From Anaerolineae bacterium (GTDB lineage Bacteria; Chloroflexota; Anaerolineae; 4572-78; J111), in assembly GCA_020433805.1 (NCBI GenBank), contig JAGRBZ010000009.1, positions 1 to 54,822 on the forward strand: 54,822 bases of DNA, given 5' to 3'. Positions 1 to 8,817 of this stretch are shown piece by piece. The first letter of the stretch is position 1; every line of letters starts with the position of its first letter. A program made the translations under genes and the position numbers. Below the pieces are notes generated by a model. That model saw nothing but the letters and a program-made list of their open reading frames with translations, did no database searches and was not told the origin of the DNA.

Positions 1-63
1 GCGGCTTGGTTACCCGCTTATTTTTTGCCGGACAAATCAGCGACTTGTCCTACTTAGCCACTT

Positions 64-1053
64 CTACGAACTAACTCCAATGGCTGAAACATTATTTGCA
101 GAACTACGGTGCGTTGATGTATCTAACGCCGCCCGAAAGCCATCGCGCCAACTTGGATAGCGTGGTCGCCAGCCAAGCACTTCTTTGGCTTTTTTATTGG
201 AAGCTCCCCGCTGTTCCGTCATAAAATAGACTCCAAAGCGCCCCGCCGCCAATCGCCCGATCAATTTTGGCAGACGCATCGGACGCGGCGCGTTGAGCAT
301 ATCCGCGTAACTGGGCAACCACTCGCGGATAGGGGCCGGCTCATCGTCAACAATGTTATAGATACCCGGCTTGTTGTTGAGAGCCAGAATCGTCGCGATA
401 GCCGCATCCTCAACGTGAACAAAAGAAAAGACGCCGTTACCATTACCGATGATGGGCATACGTCGTCGGCGTACCTCTTGGGTGAACGATCCATCCTCGG
501 CATAAGCTGTTCCCGGCCCGTAAAAATATCCGTATCGCAGGATAGTACCATCAATACCAGGTGTATTCAAAACCGTATGCTCAAGTTGATCGACGGCATG
601 AACAATGTTAGCAAAGTCTGCCGGTGCATTTTTGTAAAGCTGCTCGTCTTCGGTTGCGGGCAGGCTGCCGGTAGGTGCATAGTAGAAAGCGACACTCTGG
701 GCGATGAAGCGGCGCGTACCGGCTGCTTTAGCCGCCTCCATCAAAATTTCGGTTCCTTCGGTCCGCAGTCGGTTTGTCTGGGCTAAAGCCTGTTCGACAC
801 GGCGGGGATCAATCTGCTGCGGTAGGTTCGTTAACTGATGGATTACAATCTCCGGTTGGGCTGTGACCATAGCTTGTTTCAGGTGGTCCCGATCAAAGAC
901 ATCGCACACCACGGGTTTGGCCCCAGCCTGGCGAATCTGTTCCATACGATTTTGCGAGCGCGTCATCGCGGTTACTTCGTGCCCTGCCTCCGTTAAACGG
1001 GGCAATAAATAACGTCCGATAGCGCCGGTTGCTCCGGCAATAAAGATTTTCAT
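64..1053 (-). CDS. NAD(P)-dependent epimerase/dehydratase (extended SDR family)
   Basis: A 329-residue protein of the NAD-dependent epimerase/dehydratase type. The N-terminus has a Rossmann beta strand and the nucleotide-binding motif GATGAIG at residues 7-13, followed by a second strand and an acidic/arginine region typical of cofactor selection. The middle contains an SVAFYYAP stretch where the active-site tyrosine would lie, and the C-terminal third (PGIYNIVDDEPAPIREWL) is the substrate-domain signature of NAD-binding sugar or aldehyde epimerases. Its substrate cannot be told from sequence. It is transcribed divergently from the SulP gene and lies outside the transposon, so it is a host gene. 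Family assignment is secure; function is not. Confidence 0.85.
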   Translation of the reverse strand: MKIFIAGATGAIGRYLLPRLTEAGHEVTAMTRSQNRMEQIRQAGAKPVVCDVFDRDHLKQAMVTAQPEIVIHQLTNLPQQIDPRRVEQALAQTNRLRTEGTEILMEAAKAAGTRRFIAQSVAFYYAPTGSLPATEDEQLYKNAPADFANIVHAVDQLEHTVLNTPGIDGTILRYGYFYGPGTAYAEDGSFTQEVRRRRMPIIGNGNGVFSFVHVEDAAIATILALNNKPGIYNIVDDEPAPIREWLPSYADMLNAPRPMRLPKLIGRLAAGRFGVYFMTEQRGASNKKAKEVLGWRPRYPSWRDGFRAALDTSTHRSSANNVSAIGVSS

Positions 1054-1518
1054 AGTATTGTCTCCTTATAGATGACCATAATGAACTATCGATTATGGGT
1101 TTAACATTTTCTCTGCTTTCTATAATAGAAGACGAATGACCAGGATGATTTGTGACACAGTGGAAAAATTGGGGTGACGGCGAACAACAAAATGTTTAAT
1201 CTTGCTAACGGACACCTTTGACGTTTGACAAAATCCGGACCATACCGGGTGAAACACGGATGCACTGATTTTTATGAAATCACTGAAAAATAGACCTCCT
1301 TCAGTGATTTCAAGCTTATCAGTGTTTCAGTGTTTCAAAAAAGCGGGCAATGACGATGAGCGGCCGTTGCTGTTGTCAAATTCGTATGGTATGGCTTTAT
1401 TTCCTTACATGACTCTTACAATAGCTTTACGTGGCCTTTAAAGGGCTGTGATATTCTCTCAAGAGAGAAATTGTGGTTGGGAATACAACGTCCACTGGAG
1501 GTGTAAAGAATAAAGGCT
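1054..1518. other. Divergent intergenic region with a 13-bp inverted repeat
   Basis: This 465-bp region separates the divergent epimerase and SulP genes, so it should hold both promoters. A perfect 13-bp inverted repeat (TGAAATCACTGAA at 1275-1287 against 1300-1312, 12-nt loop) is the only clear structure. The CACTGA/TCAGTG motif recurs just downstream (about 1320-1335), so it may be an operator region or a small hairpin. No coding capacity was seen. Confidence 0.5.
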
Positions 1519-3288
1519 ATGGCTATTCACTCACTTAATACGGTTTCTACAGCACATAAAACGAAAAATCGGTTGGTAACCCGCTATCTGCCTTTTTTGA
1601 AATGGCTGGTTCATTATCGGCGGGAAGATTTGGTCGGCGACATTCTGGCCGGCGTTATCGTGGCGATTATGCTGGTGCCGCAGGGAATGGCCTATGCTCT
1701 GCTGGCCGGACTGCCGCCGGAAATTGGTCTGTATGCCAGCATCGTACCGCTGATTATTTACGGGCTGCTGGGCACCAGCCGCACGTTGGCCGTAGGGCCG
1801 GTCGCCATTGTATCGCTGCTGGTCGCCACCGGCGTCGGCACGCTGGCCGAGTCGGGCAGTGGCGAGTACGTTCGGCTGGCGATTACCCTGGCCTTTTTGG
1901 TCGGCATTATTCAGTTTCTCATGGGTGTGGTACGGTTAGGGTTTTTGGTTAACTTTTTAAGCCATCCGGTGCTGGCCGGCTTTACCAGCGCGGCGGCCAT
2001 TGTCATCGGCTTTAGCCAGCTCAAACATCTGCTGGGGTTGGCTATCCCATCTACTGAGGCATTCTATGAGCTAGTACTTTATGCGGCCACGAATATTATG
2101 GGCAGCAATCCGGTGACGGTGGCGATTGGGCTGGGCAGTATCGCCGTGCTCTTTTATTTCAAGAACTATCTGGGTAATCAGCTTAAACTGCTAGGTTTAA
2201 GCGAGGCGATTGTGGTGCCGGTGTCGCGCTCGGGGCCGCTGGTGGTGGTCGTACTCGGTACGCTGCTGGTCTGGGGCTTGGGGCTAGATAGCCGCGCTAA
2301 TGTTTCGATTGTGGGTGATGTACCGGCCGGTTTGCCGCCGTTGAGTTTGCCCTATTTCGATCTATCGCTTTGGGAAGTTCTGCTGCCAACGGCGTTGGCC
2401 ATCAGTTTTGTAGGCTATATGGAAAGTATCTCGGTAGCCAAATCGCTGGCCAGTAAACGCCGTGAGAAGGTGGAAGCCAACCAGGAGCTGATTGCGTTGG
2501 GAGCCGCGAACTTTGGGGCAACCTTTACCGGCGGCTATCCGGTCACCGGCGGCTTTAGCCGCTCGGTGGTTAACTTTGCCGCCGGAGCTAATACCGGCCT
2601 GGCTTCGATGATTACGGCCTTGCTCATCGGCTTGACGGTCATTTTCCTGACGCCGCTGTTCTACTTTTTACCCCGAGCCGTGCTGGCCGCGATTATTATG
2701 GTCGCCGTCTTTGGCCTGATCGATATCAAGACGCTTAAACACGTGTGGCGCTATAACAAGGCCGATGCGGCTTCAATGATCGTTACCTTTGGTGCGGTGC
2801 TGGCCGTCGGCATCGAAACCGGTATTCTCATCGGCGCGGCAGCGGCCATACTGCTCTTTATTTGGCGGACCAGCCGGCCTCATATGGCTATTGTAGGCCG
2901 GGTAGGCAAAAGCGAGACCTATCGCAACGTTCTGCGCCACGACGTTAAAACATGCCCCCACGTGCTGACGATGCGGGTTGATGAAAGCCTTTACTTCGCC
3001 AATACCAAATATTTGGAAGATACCGTTTTGCACATTGTGGCCGATCGTCCGGAAGTAAAACATTTGGTGCTGGTCGGCAGCGCGATCAATTTTATCGACT
3101 CTAGTGCGTTGGAAACGCTCGAATCGCTCATCAAAGAGCTACATGATGCTGGGGTCGCCTTTCACATGTCTGATATTAAAGGGCCGGTGATGGATCGTCT
3201 CAAGAGCATTGGTTTTGTCGATGAAATCGGAGTTGATCATATTTATCTCAGCGTTCACGAAGCTATGGAGACGTTAGGGTGTACGTAG
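1519..3288 (+). CDS. SulP family anion (sulfate/bicarbonate) transporter with STAS domain
   Basis: A 589-residue SulP/SLC26-type secondary transporter. Residues about 25-440 form the membrane domain, with the family signature in the first helices (DILAGVIVAIMLVPQGMAYA, then GLYASIVPLIIYGLLGTSR) and many hydrophobic segments. A cytoplasmic STAS domain occupies about residues 465-585, including the conserved INFIDSSALETLE loop. Family members carry sulfate, bicarbonate or other anions by proton or sodium symport; the substrate here cannot be assigned. Length is normal. The start is the first in-frame ATG after upstream stops; the GGAGG at 1497 is rather distant. Monocistronic host gene outside the transposon. 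Confidence 0.93.
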   Translation: MAIHSLNTVSTAHKTKNRLVTRYLPFLKWLVHYRREDLVGDILAGVIVAIMLVPQGMAYALLAGLPPEIGLYASIVPLIIYGLLGTSRTLAVGPVAIVSLLVATGVGTLAESGSGEYVRLAITLAFLVGIIQFLMGVVRLGFLVNFLSHPVLAGFTSAAAIVIGFSQLKHLLGLAIPSTEAFYELVLYAATNIMGSNPVTVAIGLGSIAVLFYFKNYLGNQLKLLGLSEAIVVPVSRSGPLVVVVLGTLLVWGLGLDSRANVSIVGDVPAGLPPLSLPYFDLSLWEVLLPTALAISFVGYMESISVAKSLASKRREKVEANQELIALGAANFGATFTGGYPVTGGFSRSVVNFAAGANTGLASMITALLIGLTVIFLTPLFYFLPRAVLAAIIMVAVFGLIDIKTLKHVWRYNKADAASMIVTFGAVLAVGIETGILIGAAAAILLFIWRTSRPHMAIVGRVGKSETYRNVLRHDVKTCPHVLTMRVDESLYFANTKYLEDTVLHIVADRPEVKHLVLVGSAINFIDSSALETLESLIKELHDAGVAFHMSDIKGPVMDRLKSIGFVDEIGVDHIYLSVHEAMETLGCT

Positions 3289-3523
3289 AGGTTAAAAACT
3301 ATTTGTTCTCAGATATGGGTATATGATGTAGACGCGAGCTGTAAATTCACCTTTAAAGGTGTCGATAACGCTCAAAAACTGTTCGCCTTGCCAGGTATAA
3401 AACTCACCATGTGTCGAGTGATTTGTAAACCAGGTTGCGGTACACTAAAGATAGAGACAATGTAACATTTCATTTCGACCCGTGTACTATTAAAAACAGT
3501 GTTGTTTTTAACGAGGAGGCACA

Positions 3524-3730
3524 ATGAAGACTCTGGCAACGGCGTTGGCAACGATCACCGATATTATTCTGGTAGTTGTTATTGGCTATGGTTTATGGCT
3601 GTGGGCATTTAGCGGGGGCATCAACCCCAACACCCAGCAGTTTTATATCAATATCACGCTGGCTACAACAGCTATAGTTCTCTTAACCATCGGGATGGGT
3701 ATTGCAGCTACTATCAAAATGAAGTCTTAA
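3524..3730 (+). CDS. Small two-helix membrane protein
   Basis: A 68-residue protein with two predicted membrane helices (about residues 7-30 and 42-64) joined by a short polar loop rich in N, T and Q. A very strong ribosome binding site (GAGGAGG) stands 5 bases before the ATG, which supports a real gene. I do not recognise a family. It lies between SulP and glmS with no operonic partner, and a 12-bp stem hairpin (3911-3943) follows about 180 bases downstream. Confidence 0.6.
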   Translation: MKTLATALATITDIILVVVIGYGLWLWAFSGGINPNTQQFYINITLATTAIVLLTIGMGIAATIKMKS

Positions 3731-3910
3731 TACCTTTATTACACCGTAAATTAAGTGATGTGGTATTTTCGGTAGGTCACTCCGTCATGTCCGAATGGCT
3801 TTATCGGGCATCTACTGGCCTCAAATCAATAGATTACCGCTAAAAACATGCGGGAACGACGCTCAAAAACTCTGAAAAACTTATTTAACACTGTATTTAT
3901 TCTTGCAGTT

Positions 3911-3943
3911 CAATAGGTGACAGTGTTTTAGTGTCACCTATTG
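3911..3943 (+). terminator. 12-bp stem hairpin downstream of the small membrane gene
   Basis: CAATAGGTGACA at 3911-3922 pairs perfectly with 3932-3943 around a 9-base loop. No clean U tract follows, so it is an imperfect intrinsic terminator or another RNA hairpin. It separates the small membrane gene from the glmS promoter. Confidence 0.4.
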
Positions 3944-3989
3944 TCTTAAGAAGTCAATAAAATCTAACAGTTTTTTAACCCCACTCTAA

Positions 3990-4018
3990 TAGACTTTTTC
4001 CGGGGGTTACTCTATAAT
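3990..4018 (+). promoter_or_regulatory. Predicted sigma-70 promoter of glmS
   Basis: TAGACT (3990-3995), a 17-bp spacer and a perfect TATAAT (4013-4018). Initiation near 4025 would give a leader carrying the ribozyme at 4091, as required for ribozyme control of glmS mRNA. Confidence 0.55.
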
Positions 4019-4090
4019 TGAGTAATGTTAAAGTTTTAATACCTTACCAACGGAAAGGAGTCTGCCAACCGAATATGCTCTAGGACAATA

Positions 4091-4258
4091 AGCGCCAGAT
4101 GCTGTGTTTATACGCAGTGTGACGAGGTGCAGGTTCATCGAAATTTCGGCGGGTGCCTGCCGGGTTACCACACCCCGAATTGTCCTTCTATGCCCCCCTC
4201 AGGGGCCGTAAGTCTTTCTACAAAGTCGGTGCGTAAGCATTGAAACAAAAGGAAAGAC
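4091..4258 (+). ncRNA. glmS ribozyme (glucosamine-6-phosphate-activated self-cleaving riboswitch)
   Basis: The conserved core of the glmS ribozyme is plain: A/GCGCC at the cleavage site (cut expected between 4091 and 4092), GTGACGAGGTG at about 4118-4129, then ATCGAAATTTCGGCGG (4137-4152) and the CCGG closing segment. A CCCCT/AGGGG stem follows near 4195-4205. A distal P4-like stem pairs GTCTTTC (4212-4218) with GAAAGAC (4252-4258). In this class GlcN6P acts as cofactor for cleavage of the glmS leader, which leads to mRNA decay and feedback control. It lies 308 bases before the glmS start, a long but workable leader. Confidence 0.93.
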
Positions 4259-4566
4259 AGTGGTTTTTCAATCTTATTTATTACAATTAAATTGTTTGCT
4301 GTGTTTTGCACGTGGAGTTACACAGTTCAGTAGGCCATGATGTAGCCTGGTTTTTTATACGCTGCGTACAGTTTAGTATTGCCTGTTTCGTAAGACAAAC
4401 TTACGTTTGCTGTACAAAACTTTGCAAGAAAATGCTGACTGCCTGAAAAATGGGTGACGTACGTTATTCTCTTAGGCTTCAAAAAGCACTACCGCTGTTA
4501 CTCCATAAACTCTACACACGCCATAAACTTTATAAGCTTACTTAACTCTAAGGAGAATTCATATTT

Positions 4567-6408
4567 ATGTGTGGTATTGTTGGTTATATTGGTACAAAAG
4601 ACGCATCCACTGTGGTACTTAATGGCCTAAAAAAACTTGAGTATCGTGGCTACGACTCGGCCGGAATTGCCTCGGTTAACGGAGTGCTCGATATTCGACG
4701 GGCGCAGGGTAAGCTGAGCAATCTCGAAGTCAAGCTGCTGGAAAAGCCGCTGCTCGGCAACCTGGCCATTGGCCATACGCGCTGGGCCACTCACGGGCCG
4801 CCCGTCGAGCGCAACGCCCATCCCCATGCCGACGAGGCCAACAATGTGGCTGTGGTTCAAAACGGCATTGTCGAAAATTTTATGGCGCTCCGTCGCCAGC
4901 TTCAAGATGAGGGGCATGAATTCAAATCCGATACCGATACCGAGGTCATCACCCATCTTATCGACAAAGCACTATCCACCGGCAGCGATCTGGTTACGGC
5001 CTGCCGCTGGGCTTTTCAGCAGCTTGAAGGCGCGCACGCCATTGCCGTAACCAGCCAGCAAGAGCCGGACAAAATTGTGGTAGTGCGGCTGGGCAACGCC
5101 GGCGGTGTGATTGTTGGTCTGGGTAACGGCGAGAACTTTCTGGCCTCCGACATTCCGGCCATCCTTGATCATACCCAGACGGTGGTTTTCTTAGAAGATC
5201 AAGACATGGCCGTTATTACCGCTAAAGGCGTAACTTACAGCCGCCTAGATGGATCCCCAGTTGAAAAACAATCGACCCATATCAACTGGGATCCGGTTAG
5301 CGCTGTTAAAGGCCAGTACACCCACTTCATGGAGAAAGAAATTCACGATCAGCCCCAATCTATTCAAAGCACCATTCGAGGGCGAGTCGATTTTACGACC
5401 GGCCGCATTGCATTTGAAGAGCTACATCTAACTCCGGAACAAGCCAAAGAGATCGACCGGGTAATGATTGTGGCCTGCGGTACCTCCTTCTACGCCGGAC
5501 AGGTGGGTCGCTTTATGCTTGAGAAGCTGGCCCGCGTCAAAGTTTCGGTCGAATATGCTTCGGAGTTTCGCTATCGCGATCCGCTCATCGATGACAAGAC
5601 CGTTATCTTGGCGATTAGCCAATCCGGCGAGACGGTCGATACGCTGGCCGCACTGGAAGAAGGGCGTGAGCAGGGCGCGCAGTTGTGGTCGATTGTCAAC
5701 GTGCAGGGCAGCATGGTTCATAAAATCAGCGACGGCACCATCTTGATGCAGGCCGGCCCGGAGATAGGCGTCGCCAGCACCAAAGCCTTCACCACCACGC
5801 TAACCGATCTGTTTTTGCTGAGTATGTATTTGGGCCAACAGCGCGGCACCTTGTCCGATGAGGAAAGCTTTGAACTGGTGAAGCATCTGGCCCACCTGCC
5901 CGAACTGGCCGGTGAGGTTTTGAAAGATGATTACAACGATTACGAAACCCTGGTGCATCACTATCACAAAAAAGATCATTTCCTTTACCTGGGACGCGGT
6001 GCCAACTATCCCATCGCTATGGAAGGGGCGCTTAAGCTCAAGGAAATTAGCTACATCCACGCCGAAGGGTACCCGGCCGGCGAGATGAAGCACGGCCCCA
6101 TCGCCCTTATTGATGAAGATATGCCGGTGTTATGCATTGTCACTAAGGATAACGTTTACGATAAGATGCTCAGCCAGGTCGAGCAGGTTCGCGCCCGCGA
6201 CGGCGTGGTGATCGCGCTGATCAATGAAGATGACACGCTAGTCGCTGAGAAGTCGACCCATGTTTTGCGCATTCCCACAACCCACCCGCTGCTAACACCT
6301 ATTCTCTCGGTCATTCCTTTGCAACTATTGTCTTATCATATCGCCGTCCGCCGGGGCGCGGATGTCGACCAGCCTCGCAACCTGGCTAAATCCGTAACTG
6401 TAGAGTAG
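4567..6408 (+). CDS. glmS: Glutamine-fructose-6-phosphate aminotransferase (isomerizing)
   Basis: A 613-residue GlmS, the usual length. Cys2 after the initiator Met is the N-terminal nucleophile of the class II glutaminase domain (MCGIVGYIG; residues 1 to about 220). Two SIS sugar-isomerase domains follow (about 290-420 and 460-595), with the CGTSFYAG and SQSGETVDT sugar-phosphate loops. It makes glucosamine-6-phosphate for the cell wall. The start has an AAGGAG box 11 bases upstream. The leader carries a glmS ribozyme. The C-terminus PRNLAKSVTVE is the highly conserved stretch whose DNA is the TnsD recognition site of attTn7 in known systems, and a Tn7-like right end begins 24 bp after the stop. 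Confidence 0.98.
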   Translation: MCGIVGYIGTKDASTVVLNGLKKLEYRGYDSAGIASVNGVLDIRRAQGKLSNLEVKLLEKPLLGNLAIGHTRWATHGPPVERNAHPHADEANNVAVVQNGIVENFMALRRQLQDEGHEFKSDTDTEVITHLIDKALSTGSDLVTACRWAFQQLEGAHAIAVTSQQEPDKIVVVRLGNAGGVIVGLGNGENFLASDIPAILDHTQTVVFLEDQDMAVITAKGVTYSRLDGSPVEKQSTHINWDPVSAVKGQYTHFMEKEIHDQPQSIQSTIRGRVDFTTGRIAFEELHLTPEQAKEIDRVMIVACGTSFYAGQVGRFMLEKLARVKVSVEYASEFRYRDPLIDDKTVILAISQSGETVDTLAALEEGREQGAQLWSIVNVQGSMVHKISDGTILMQAGPEIGVASTKAFTTTLTDLFLLSMYLGQQRGTLSDEESFELVKHLAHLPELAGEVLKDDYNDYETLVHHYHKKDHFLYLGRGANYPIAMEGALKLKEISYIHAEGYPAGEMKHGPIALIDEDMPVLCIVTKDNVYDKMLSQVEQVRARDGVVIALINEDDTLVAEKSTHVLRIPTTHPLLTPILSVIPLQLLSYHIAVRRGADVDQPRNLAKSVTVE

Positions 6409-6432
6409 TCGGTTTCTATCAGCCATTGTTTC

Positions 6433-6521
6433 TGTTTCATGACAATAAAGTCGTACACTTAACAATAAAGTCGTACACTATGACAATAAAGTTGTACACT
6501 GTGACAATAAAGTTGTACACT
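6433..6521. repeat. Tn7-like right end: four abutting TnsB-type binding sites
   Basis: After the tip TGTTTCAT (6433-6440) come four direct copies of a 19-21 bp unit: 6441-6459, 6460-6479, 6480-6500 and 6501-6521, all reading (T)GACAATAAAGT(C/T)GTACACT with one A for G change in the second. Tn7R also has four overlapping sites in about 90 bp, read inward from an 8-bp terminal segment. The size (89 bp), orientation and core sequence match. Confidence 0.92.
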
Positions 6522-6532
6522 AAATAAAGTAT

Positions 6533-6583
6533 AAAAACAACCTCTACCGGGCCAACAGAAATAATCCGGAGAGGTTGTTTTTT
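6533..6583. terminator. Bidirectional intrinsic terminator between the transposon end and herA
   Basis: AACAACCTCT (ending 6545) pairs perfectly with AGAGGTTGTT (from 6570), with an extra CCGG/CCGG stem inside, flanked by A's on the left and TTTTTT on the right. It can end herA transcripts (minus strand) and glmS read-through (plus strand). It lies inside the element, just past the TnsB sites, so it may also insulate the transposon from host transcription. Confidence 0.85.
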
Positions 6584-6622
6584 ATATTCCCCCAAACAGT
6601 ATTTTATTGTTATGGAAACAGT

Positions 6623-8215
6623 TCAACTGTTTTCTTGATAGTTGCGCCATACCTGTGGTGCTGAGATATCCTCCGCAATGTGCGGCGTGTGCCGACGTCG
6701 AACGCGGCACAACACCGGCGTGTTCACCGCTGCGCCGGCAATGATGGCTTGCCCTTTGGAAAGCGCCGGCAGCTCGCGCAGAAAATCCTGGCCTACCGAC
6801 TCCACGCTTTCCCGGACTTTAGCCTGGTCATTGGGATTGACAATCCGTAGCAAACACTGAGTGTTGCATTGGGAGAGGACGTCGGCGTCGAGCTTGCCCG
6901 GCCGCTGGCTGATCAGACCAACGCCGACACCGAACTTTCGCCCTTCACCCAAAATTTGCTTCAGAATACCTCCGCTAATTGCTTCACCATTGGCCGGCGC
7001 AAAATGGTGGGCCTCCTCAATCAGCACAAAGACCGGATACGGTAGATATAACGGGCTATGACTTGATACCTGCTGGCGGCTGGTTTGCAGCCGGGCCTGA
7101 AAAAGCTGCCGCAGCAGCGTCGCCACAAGCACTTGCTGCTGGCGCTGACTAACTTCATTCAACTGCAAAATGGTGCATTGGCCCGGCCGGATCAACTGGT
7201 TCAGGTGCAGCGAGGCGGTGTCATCAAAGAGTAGGCTGTCGGCCAGGACGGCATTCAAACGCCACAGCACAGCTCGGGCCGTCTCCCGGTAGCTGGTACC
7301 CTTCTGGCCCGCTGTCGGCTCGCCTATTTCTTGAATGGCTTGGCGCAAATCAGCCAAAGTCCACTGCTGCCGCTGCCGGCGACTCACCTGGCGATAGGCT
7401 TGGCCTAAAACATATTCCATGCGCTCAGACAGATTAGGGAGCAGATATTGCAAATCGGTCAACGACAGCGAGCCCAAGCGAATCTTCAACTGGCCCGGTT
7501 TGTGAATGGTCACTTGGGGTTGGTAAGCTTCGGTCTGCATCTGAGGGTGAGCAGGCAGTTTGGCTAGACTGCCATACTCGCCGTGGGGGTCGATCAGCAT
7601 GATGGCCGCCCGGTTGTGGGGGCCCAGCATCTCCTCAATCAGGACGCTGGCCAGATAGCTCTTGCCTGCTCCAGTGCTGGCGATGATGGCCAGATGGGTG
7701 CTGGCCAAGGCGGCCACATCCAACACAAGCGGCACCGCCTCCTGCGAACGGCTCAACAGCGAGCCAACCGTTGCTGCTCCGACCTGCCCCGGCGGAAAGT
7801 GGTTGAGCAAATGAGTTAGGAGTGCATCGCTGGCCAGGCGGACCAGTTGACCGGCTGGCGGTAAGATGCGGGGATTGATGAAGTCATTCATATCGAGGTC
7901 GAAATAGCCGATGATTTCGGCCACAACTTCCAGAGTCTGATTGCCCTGACCGGCATAGCCGATAACGGCGGCAATATCAGCCGGGAGCAAGGTCGGAGCT
8001 GATAAGAAGGTATGCGGCAGCAAGCGCAACGGCAGGCTCTGGACTACCCGAGCCAGCAGCGGCTGCTCGACCCCGGCTAACTCGACCGGGCAGACCACAA
8101 ATTCACCCACCTTGAGGGCCTGCGGCCGGGCAAAGGCCACAAAGCTGAAGCTGTGCGAGGTCGGTCCTGGCCCCTTGACCCGACCTACCGGTAGTGAATT
8201 GTAAATGTCGCTCAT
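6623..8215 (-). CDS. herA: HerA-like hexameric DNA translocase/ATPase
   Basis: A 530-residue FtsK/HerA-family ATPase. The N-terminal region (about 1-140) looks like the HAS-barrel part. Walker A is STGAGKS at 181-187, a LIDPHGEYGSL stretch follows, and the Walker B region (FVLIEEAHHF) lies near residue 400. The C-terminal part holds QRPGKLDADVLSQCNT, typical of HerA. HerA pumps DNA for the NurA nuclease in end resection, and related pairs act in phage defence. It is last in a minus-strand operon xre-nurA-unknown-herA and overlaps the preceding stop by one base (TAATG). The position between the transposon right end and tnsA makes it transposon-borne. Confidence 0.9.
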   Translation of the reverse strand: MSDIYNSLPVGRVKGPGPTSHSFSFVAFARPQALKVGEFVVCPVELAGVEQPLLARVVQSLPLRLLPHTFLSAPTLLPADIAAVIGYAGQGNQTLEVVAEIIGYFDLDMNDFINPRILPPAGQLVRLASDALLTHLLNHFPPGQVGAATVGSLLSRSQEAVPLVLDVAALASTHLAIIASTGAGKSYLASVLIEEMLGPHNRAAIMLIDPHGEYGSLAKLPAHPQMQTEAYQPQVTIHKPGQLKIRLGSLSLTDLQYLLPNLSERMEYVLGQAYRQVSRRQRQQWTLADLRQAIQEIGEPTAGQKGTSYRETARAVLWRLNAVLADSLLFDDTASLHLNQLIRPGQCTILQLNEVSQRQQQVLVATLLRQLFQARLQTSRQQVSSHSPLYLPYPVFVLIEEAHHFAPANGEAISGGILKQILGEGRKFGVGVGLISQRPGKLDADVLSQCNTQCLLRIVNPNDQAKVRESVESVGQDFLRELPALSKGQAIIAGAAVNTPVLCRVRRRHTPHIAEDISAPQVWRNYQENS

Positions 8216-8814
8216 TAGCCTCCCTCTCCAAAGGGTGCCACCTGGTGGCGCCAGATAAGGCTGTCTAACAATAGATCAAGCACCTGCTGGTGCTGGGGTT
8301 CATCGATTAGCTGCTGCAAGTGACGTAGCAGCGTCCGCAGTAGGTCAAGTCCCAGGCGGGGTTGGTAGCCCAACAGCCGGGGTAGATAAGTCAAAGACAA
8401 ATTTCCTTTGATCAGATGAAAGGCACGGATTTGGACCTCCGCCATACGTTCCACTTGGCTCTCGGTCCGGGCGGACAGGCGGGGCAGACTTTGGTCAACT
8501 TCACCTGTTTCCTTTATAGTACCGATGACCAGGACCCCCACCAGTACCGCTTTTTCATTGAGATAATCCGGAGTAAAAATGGCCAGTTCGGCTGGGGATG
8601 ACAACCGTGGTCCCAGCCGTCCAAACTCGGGGTTGAGCAAGATGGTGTCGTAAATGACTCCCACCAGCCAGCCGTCTGAATCGAGCGGGATGCGCACGAA
8701 ATTGCCAAAGGCGTAATCAGCTGGGCTGGGCGGTTGGACCACCTCGCCTGGATGATAGACCTGGCAGACGTAATCAATATGAGCATTCGATTTGACCAAC
8801 TTCCCAATAACCAT
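8215..8814 (-). CDS. Conserved protein of the HerA-NurA cluster, possible HAS-barrel-like N-terminus
   Basis: A 199-residue protein with no motif I can name firmly. The first 75 residues (MVIGKLVKSNAHIDYVCQVY, then FGNFVRIPLDSDGWLVGVIYDT) are beta-rich and resemble the small barrel found at the start of HerA-type ATPases. The rest is helical and leucine-rich. It lies between nurA (3-base gap) and herA (1-base overlap), so it is almost certainly co-translated with them and probably serves as an accessory subunit or adaptor. That role is inferred from position only. Confidence 0.7.
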   Translation of the reverse strand: MVIGKLVKSNAHIDYVCQVYHPGEVVQPPSPADYAFGNFVRIPLDSDGWLVGVIYDTILLNPEFGRLGPRLSSPAELAIFTPDYLNEKAVLVGVLVIGTIKETGEVDQSLPRLSARTESQVERMAEVQIRAFHLIKGNLSLTYLPRLLGYQPRLGLDLLRTLLRHLQQLIDEPQHQQVLDLLLDSLIWRHQVAPFGEGG

Positions 8815-8817
8815 CCG

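Noticed and set aside
4332..4353. Possible intrinsic terminator between ribozyme and glmS (AGGC...GCCT then T6)
   Set aside because: The stem is only about 4-5 bp, too weak to call, although the T6 tract is notable.
6428..6432. 5-bp target duplication GTTTC of the Tn7-like element
   Set aside because: The right flank is TTTCG (after 53497) or GTCGG (after 53536), neither identical, so no duplication is claimed.
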